This document shows, in pieces, positions 5,269 to 8,481 of a stretch of DNA of 8,481 nucleotides. Numbering within the stretch: position 1 is the stretch's first letter; each line of letters opens with the position of its first letter. Both the position numbers and the translations under genes were made by a program. Below the pieces are notes generated by a model. It was not told where the DNA came from. It searched no databases and saw nothing but the letters and a program-made list of their open reading frames with translations. The stretch is from Acidimicrobiia bacterium (GTDB taxonomy: Bacteria; Actinomycetota; Acidimicrobiia; IMCC26256; JAENVU01): NCBI GenBank assembly GCA_025357995.1, contig JANYLF010000158.1, forward strand, positions 1-8,481. The letters run 5' to 3'.

Positions 5269-5269
5269 C

Positions 5270-6079
5270 GTGACCATTCACTACGAGCTCGACGATGAGC
5301 ACATCCTGCGCATCACGATCGATCGGCCCGAGGCGCGGAACTCGGCCGACCTCGAGCACTTCAAGGCGTTGCGCGAGGCGTGGGAGCGCTTCGATGCCGA
5401 CACCGACGCCTGGGTCGCGATCATCACCGGCGTCGACGACGCGTTCTTCACCGGCGCGGACCTCAAGACGTACATCCCCGCCATCACCGCGCTCGGCGAA
5501 CGCATCGCCGCGGAAGGGCTCACCGAGGTCGACGGCTACCGCCTCGATGACGGCACCCGCGCTGTGCTTCGTGGCGCGAAGATCTGGAAGCCGATCATCG
5601 CAGCGGTCAACGGGTTCTGTACCGCGGGGGGAATGGAGCTCATCGGCGGCGCCGATATTCGTGTCGCGTGCCCGGAGGCGCAGTTCGCAGTGATGGAGCC
5701 CAAGCGAGGGCTGTTCGCCGGGGGAGGAACGACCGTGCGCCTCCCGCGCCAGATCCCGTTCCCGCACGCAATGGAGTTTCTGCTGTGCGCGGATCTGATC
5801 CCCGCGACGCGGGCGTACGAGATGGGATTGCTCAACGCGGTCGTGCCGCGCGACGAGTTGCTCGACGCCGCGTACGCCTATGCCCGGCGGATCACCGCGA
5901 ACGCACCGCTGGCGGTACAGGCCACCAAGCGCAGTGTGTGGGAAGGGCTCGGAATGAGCCTCCGGGACGCGTATCGCAACGAGGCCGCGATCTCGTCCGA
6001 GATTTTCGCGACCGACGACGCGAAGGAAGGACCGCGGGCGTTCGCCGAGAAGCGGCCGCCGCGCTGGACCGGCCAATGA
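5270..6079 (+). CDS. Enoyl-CoA hydratase/isomerase-family protein (crotonase fold)
   Basis: The 269 residues form a crotonase-fold enzyme that would act on a CoA thioester in the cytoplasm, most likely hydrating a 2-enoyl-CoA. The oxyanion-hole segments are FFTGADLK (59-66) and CTAGGMELIGGADI (117-130). Glu123 and Glu143, 20 residues apart, occupy the places of the two catalytic glutamates of rat mitochondrial hydratase (Glu144 and Glu164), so hydratase activity is plausible. The segment of about residues 67-100 before the second oxyanion motif is long, which may shape the substrate pocket. The start is GTG at 5270 after a strong GGAGGGG, 31 bp after the transporter stop. Its TGA overlaps the next ATG as ATGA, coupling it to the thiolase-like gene. 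The exact substrate cannot be read; isomerase or dehalogenase relatives share the fold. Confidence 0.87.
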   Translation: MTIHYELDDEHILRITIDRPEARNSADLEHFKALREAWERFDADTDAWVAIITGVDDAFFTGADLKTYIPAITALGERIAAEGLTEVDGYRLDDGTRAVLRGAKIWKPIIAAVNGFCTAGGMELIGGADIRVACPEAQFAVMEPKRGLFAGGGTTVRLPRQIPFPHAMEFLLCADLIPATRAYEMGLLNAVVPRDELLDAAYAYARRITANAPLAVQATKRSVWEGLGMSLRDAYRNEAAISSEIFATDDAKEGPRAFAEKRPPRWTGQ

Positions 6080-7563
6080 TGAGCGCGGCACGGGCTGGGG
6101 ACGGGCAGACCGTTGACGGGCGGACTCCGTGCATTGTGGGCGTCGGCTCGCAGACCTGGCGCGAGGACGTGCCCGAGCCGCTGACGATGTGGGAGGAAGT
6201 CACGCGCGCCGCGGAGACGGACGCCGGCGCCCGCTTGCTCGATCGGGTGGACGCGATCGACATCGTGTACTGCCAGACCTGGCAGTACGACGACCCGGTC
6301 GGTCGGCTGGCGGAGGTGTTGGGCGTCGCACCGCGTCGATCTCACTACTCGGGCATTGGCGGCACGACCCCTCCGGTGCTCGTGCAGGAGACCGCGGCGC
6401 GGCTCTGGCATGGTGAGATGGATGTGGCTTTGGTGGTCGGTGCCGAGGCGCTCGATACCCAGCGGCGGGCTCGCGGCCGCGGCGAGCGAGTGCCGTATTC
6501 GTTCCCACCCGCCGAGAAGCCGTCCTTTCCGTGGGAAGCGCCGTTTCATCCGGCCGAAGTCGCGCACGAGGTGTTCCAGGCCTGGCTCACGTTCGCGCTG
6601 TTCGACAACGCCCGACGCGGATATCTCGGCCTTGGTCTCGACGAGTACCGCGCGCAGTTGGGGGAGCAGTGGCATCGCTTCACGCAGGTCGCGGCGACCA
6701 ACCCGGAAGCGTGGTTTCCGCGCGAGCGGAGCGCGGCGGAGATCATCACGCCGACCGCGCAGAATCGGCTCGTCGGTTCGCCGTATACGAAGTACATGAT
6801 CTCGATCATGGACGTCGACATGGCGGCGGCCGTGTTCATGACGACCGAGCAGGCGGCCAACGAGCTCGGTATCGCGCGTGATCGGCGCGTGTATCCGCGC
6901 GGATGGCAGTACGCGACCGATCCGGTGTACGTCGCGGAACATCCCGATCTCTGGACGTCGCCCGCGATGCGGTTGGTCACCGAGACCGCGCTCGGAGCCG
7001 CGGGTGTGGGCATCGACGACGTCGCGCATCTCGATCTCTATTCGTGCTTCCCGTCTTCGGTAAATTTCATGCGTGATGCGCTCGGGATCGGGTTGGAAGA
7101 CCAGCGTCCGATGACTGTGACCGGCGGGTTGCCGTACCACGGTGGTGCCGGGAGCGACTACCTCACGCACGCGATCGCGCAGATGGTCCGCGTGCTGCGC
7201 GACGACCCCGGGTCATACGGTCTCGTGACCGGCGTGGGGATGCACATGACCAAGCACGTGGCGGGCGTGTATTCCACCGAGCCCGGTCCGGTGGTGATCC
7301 CGGACGCGGCGCCGGCGCCTCGCTGTACTCCGATCGTCGACCGCTACGAGGGCCAGGCCACCGTTGCCACGTATTCCGTGGTGCACAGCAAGGCCGGACC
7401 GATATGGGCGCTGGTGATCTGCGATGTGCCCGGCGGCCGCTGTTACGCGCGGGTGGAGATGCCGGAGTTGCTGGTCGACGCGTCGAGCAACGAATGGGTG
7501 GGCCGCGCGGTGACGCTACGGTCGGCCCCCGACCGTGACGACGTGAACCTGGTGGTGGCGTGA
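6076..7563 (+). CDS. Thiolase-like protein, TLP1 type, lacking the catalytic cysteines
   Basis: This 495-residue protein has the thiolase fold and usually carries the database name acetyl-CoA acetyltransferase. It opens with TPCIVGVGSQTW (17-28). Where thiolases have the acyl-accepting cysteine, it reads GIGGTTPPVLV (93-103) with no cysteine. Later come DLYSCFPSSV (320-329) and GGLPYHGG (350-357), then LVTGVGMHMTKH (383-394) where the second catalytic cysteine is expected and is again missing. Residues from about 410 form the extra C-terminal domain typical of TLP1, with YSVVHSKAGPIWALVICD (433-450). A normal Claisen or thiolytic mechanism is therefore unlikely; acyl-CoA binding or a scaffold role is possible. 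ATG 6076 is followed at once by a second ATG and overlaps the hydratase stop. Its TGA overlaps the P450 ATG as TGATG. Confidence 0.85.
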   Translation: MMSAARAGDGQTVDGRTPCIVGVGSQTWREDVPEPLTMWEEVTRAAETDAGARLLDRVDAIDIVYCQTWQYDDPVGRLAEVLGVAPRRSHYSGIGGTTPPVLVQETAARLWHGEMDVALVVGAEALDTQRRARGRGERVPYSFPPAEKPSFPWEAPFHPAEVAHEVFQAWLTFALFDNARRGYLGLGLDEYRAQLGEQWHRFTQVAATNPEAWFPRERSAAEIITPTAQNRLVGSPYTKYMISIMDVDMAAAVFMTTEQAANELGIARDRRVYPRGWQYATDPVYVAEHPDLWTSPAMRLVTETALGAAGVGIDDVAHLDLYSCFPSSVNFMRDALGIGLEDQRPMTVTGGLPYHGGAGSDYLTHAIAQMVRVLRDDPGSYGLVTGVGMHMTKHVAGVYSTEPGPVVIPDAAPAPRCTPIVDRYEGQATVATYSVVHSKAGPIWALVICDVPGGRCYARVEMPELLVDASSNEWVGRAVTLRSAPDRDDVNLVVA

Positions 7564-8481
7564 TGGAGTTCGATCCGTACTCGGAGGTCTTCTTCGACGA
7601 TCCGTACGATCTCTACCGCGAGATGCGTGATCGCGCACCGGTATATCGCAACGACCATTACGGCTTCTACGCGTTGTCACGCTACGACGACGTCGCGGCC
7701 GCGCATCGCGATTGGCAGACGTTCACGAGTACCCACGGCATCACCGTCGACATGCTCACGGATCCCAAGGGTGCCGACATGGCGCGCGGTTCGATCATCT
7801 TCATGGATCCGCCCGATCACGATCGTCTGCGCGGGCTGGTGAGTCGCGTGTTCACGCCGAAGGCCGTCGCCGATCTCGAACCGATGATCCGGCGCTTGGT
7901 GTGTCACCAGCTCGACGCGCTCGGCGGCCCGTCGTTCGACCTCGTCGCCGACTTCTCGGCGCCGTTCCCGGTGGAAGTGATCTCGGAGATCCTTGGCGTG
8001 CCTCCGGCCGACCGCCAGCAGATCCGCCACTGGACCGACACCATGCTGCATCGCGAGCCCGGCAACCCGCGCCCCACGCAAGAAGGCATGGAAGCGATGC
8101 TGCATCAAGTGGGCTACTTGTTCGACCTGGCCGCGGAAAAGCGGCGTCACCCCACCGACGACATGCTGAGCGGGCTTGTCGAAACCGGCCTCTCGGACAG
8201 CGAGGTCGCGGGTTTCGGTGGTTTGCTGGCCGCCGCGGGCAGTGAGACGGTCACGAAGCTGATCGGCAACGGTGTGGTGCTCTTCTCCCGCAATCGGGGG
8301 GAGTGGGAGAAAGTCTGCGCCGATCGGTCGCTCCTCGTCCCCGCAGTGGAAGAGGTGCTGCGGTATTGGGCGCCGTCGCAGTATCAGGGTCGCTTCAGTA
8401 CGGCCGCGACCGAGTGGCACGGCGTGACGATTCCGGCGGATTCACCGGTGCTGTTGATCACCGGCGCCGCCAACCGCGACG
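7563..8481 (+). CDS. Cytochrome P450, C-terminus beyond the window
   Basis: The frame starts at ATG 7563-7565, overlapping the thiolase-like stop as TGATG, and stays open to the window end: 306 residues with no membrane anchor, as in soluble bacterial P450s. The N-terminal FFDDPYDLYREMRDRAPV (10-27) is typical. The C-helix motif DPPDHDRLR lies at 82-90. The I-helix oxygen-activation motif is AGSETV (225-230), with Glu in place of the usual Asp and Val after the conserved Thr. The K-helix ExxR is EEVLR (263-267). The frame ends in GAANRD (301-306), normally about 40-50 residues before the heme-ligand cysteine, so that residue is not seen. It would be a monooxygenase needing ferredoxin partners not encoded here. 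With the hydratase and thiolase-like protein it suggests oxidation of a sterol, fatty acid or similar substrate. I cannot assign a CYP family. Confidence 0.93.
   Translation, partial: MEFDPYSEVFFDDPYDLYREMRDRAPVYRNDHYGFYALSRYDDVAAAHRDWQTFTSTHGITVDMLTDPKGADMARGSIIFMDPPDHDRLRGLVSRVFTPKAVADLEPMIRRLVCHQLDALGGPSFDLVADFSAPFPVEVISEILGVPPADRQQIRHWTDTMLHREPGNPRPTQEGMEAMLHQVGYLFDLAAEKRRHPTDDMLSGLVETGLSDSEVAGFGGLLAAAGSETVTKLIGNGVVLFSRNRGEWEKVCADRSLLVPAVEEVLRYWAPSQYQGRFSTAATEWHGVTIPADSPVLLITGAANRD

Noticed and set aside
5042..5269. Extended N-terminus of the enoyl-CoA hydratase within the transporter gene
   Set aside because: The extra 76 residues are a shadow of the transporter frame; the GTG at 5270 follows GGAGGGG and begins the crotonase domain.
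5668..6075. 631-residue form of the thiolase-like protein
   Set aside because: The first 136 residues are an out-of-frame reading of the hydratase gene; ATG 6076 gives the normal thiolase-like N-terminus with an ATGA overlap.
5878..7170. 430-codon minus-strand open frame
   Set aside because: Antisense to the thiolase-like gene, with no domain or start context.
7677..8420. 247-codon minus-strand open frame
   Set aside because: Antisense to the P450, whose C-helix, I-helix and K-helix motifs are all on the plus strand.

Overview
The window is GC-rich, tightly packed protein-coding DNA. Stop and start codons overlap repeatedly (ATGA, TGATG, TAATG, GTGA) and GTG starts are frequent. Together with an actinobacterial-style Rrf2 regulator, a thiolase-like protein of the mycobacterial TLP1 type and a soluble bacterial P450, this points to a member of the Actinomycetota. 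An acidimicrobial or similar free-living lineage is possible, but the sequence alone does not fix the order. I see no tRNA, rRNA, CRISPR array, transposase or other sign of a mobile element.

Left part, minus strand (about 4250 down to 1): a sulfate-activation operon read right to left. The order is an Rrf2-family regulator, cysQ (PAP phosphatase), cysD and cysN (ATP sulfurylase subunits) and cysC (APS kinase). CysD/CysN make APS from ATP and sulfate, CysC phosphorylates it to PAPS, and CysQ clears the PAP left when PAPS is used. No PAPS/APS reductase or sulfite reductase lies in the window, so whether the PAPS feeds cysteine synthesis or sulfation is open. Both gaps between genes in this operon (rrf2-cysQ and cysQ-cysD) are bridged exactly by short ORFs whose start and stop overlap the flanking genes, and a further short ORF runs into the rrf2 start. 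After cysC come a 52-nt imperfect palindrome and the first 17 codons of another minus-strand gene that leaves the window.

Middle: a roughly 105-bp divergent promoter region separates the regulator from a plus-strand TauE/SafE-family membrane transporter, probably for sulfate, sulfite or another sulfur oxyanion. It holds a 24-bp near-perfect inverted repeat overlapping a good promoter (TTGGCT, 17 bp, TAAGAT). This fits control of both directions by the Rrf2 protein, which lacks the Fe-S cysteines of IscR and so resembles CymR-type sulfur regulators.

Right part, plus strand (5270 to the end): a second operon of an enoyl-CoA hydratase/isomerase-family protein, a TLP1-type thiolase-like protein lacking the catalytic cysteines, and a cytochrome P450 cut off by the window end before its heme-binding cysteine. 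The three are translationally coupled and look like a lipid, sterol or other hydrophobic acyl-CoA pathway. Its link to sulfur metabolism, if any, is only adjacency. A 10-bp hairpin that would mask the ribosome-binding site stands at the junction between the transporter and this operon.
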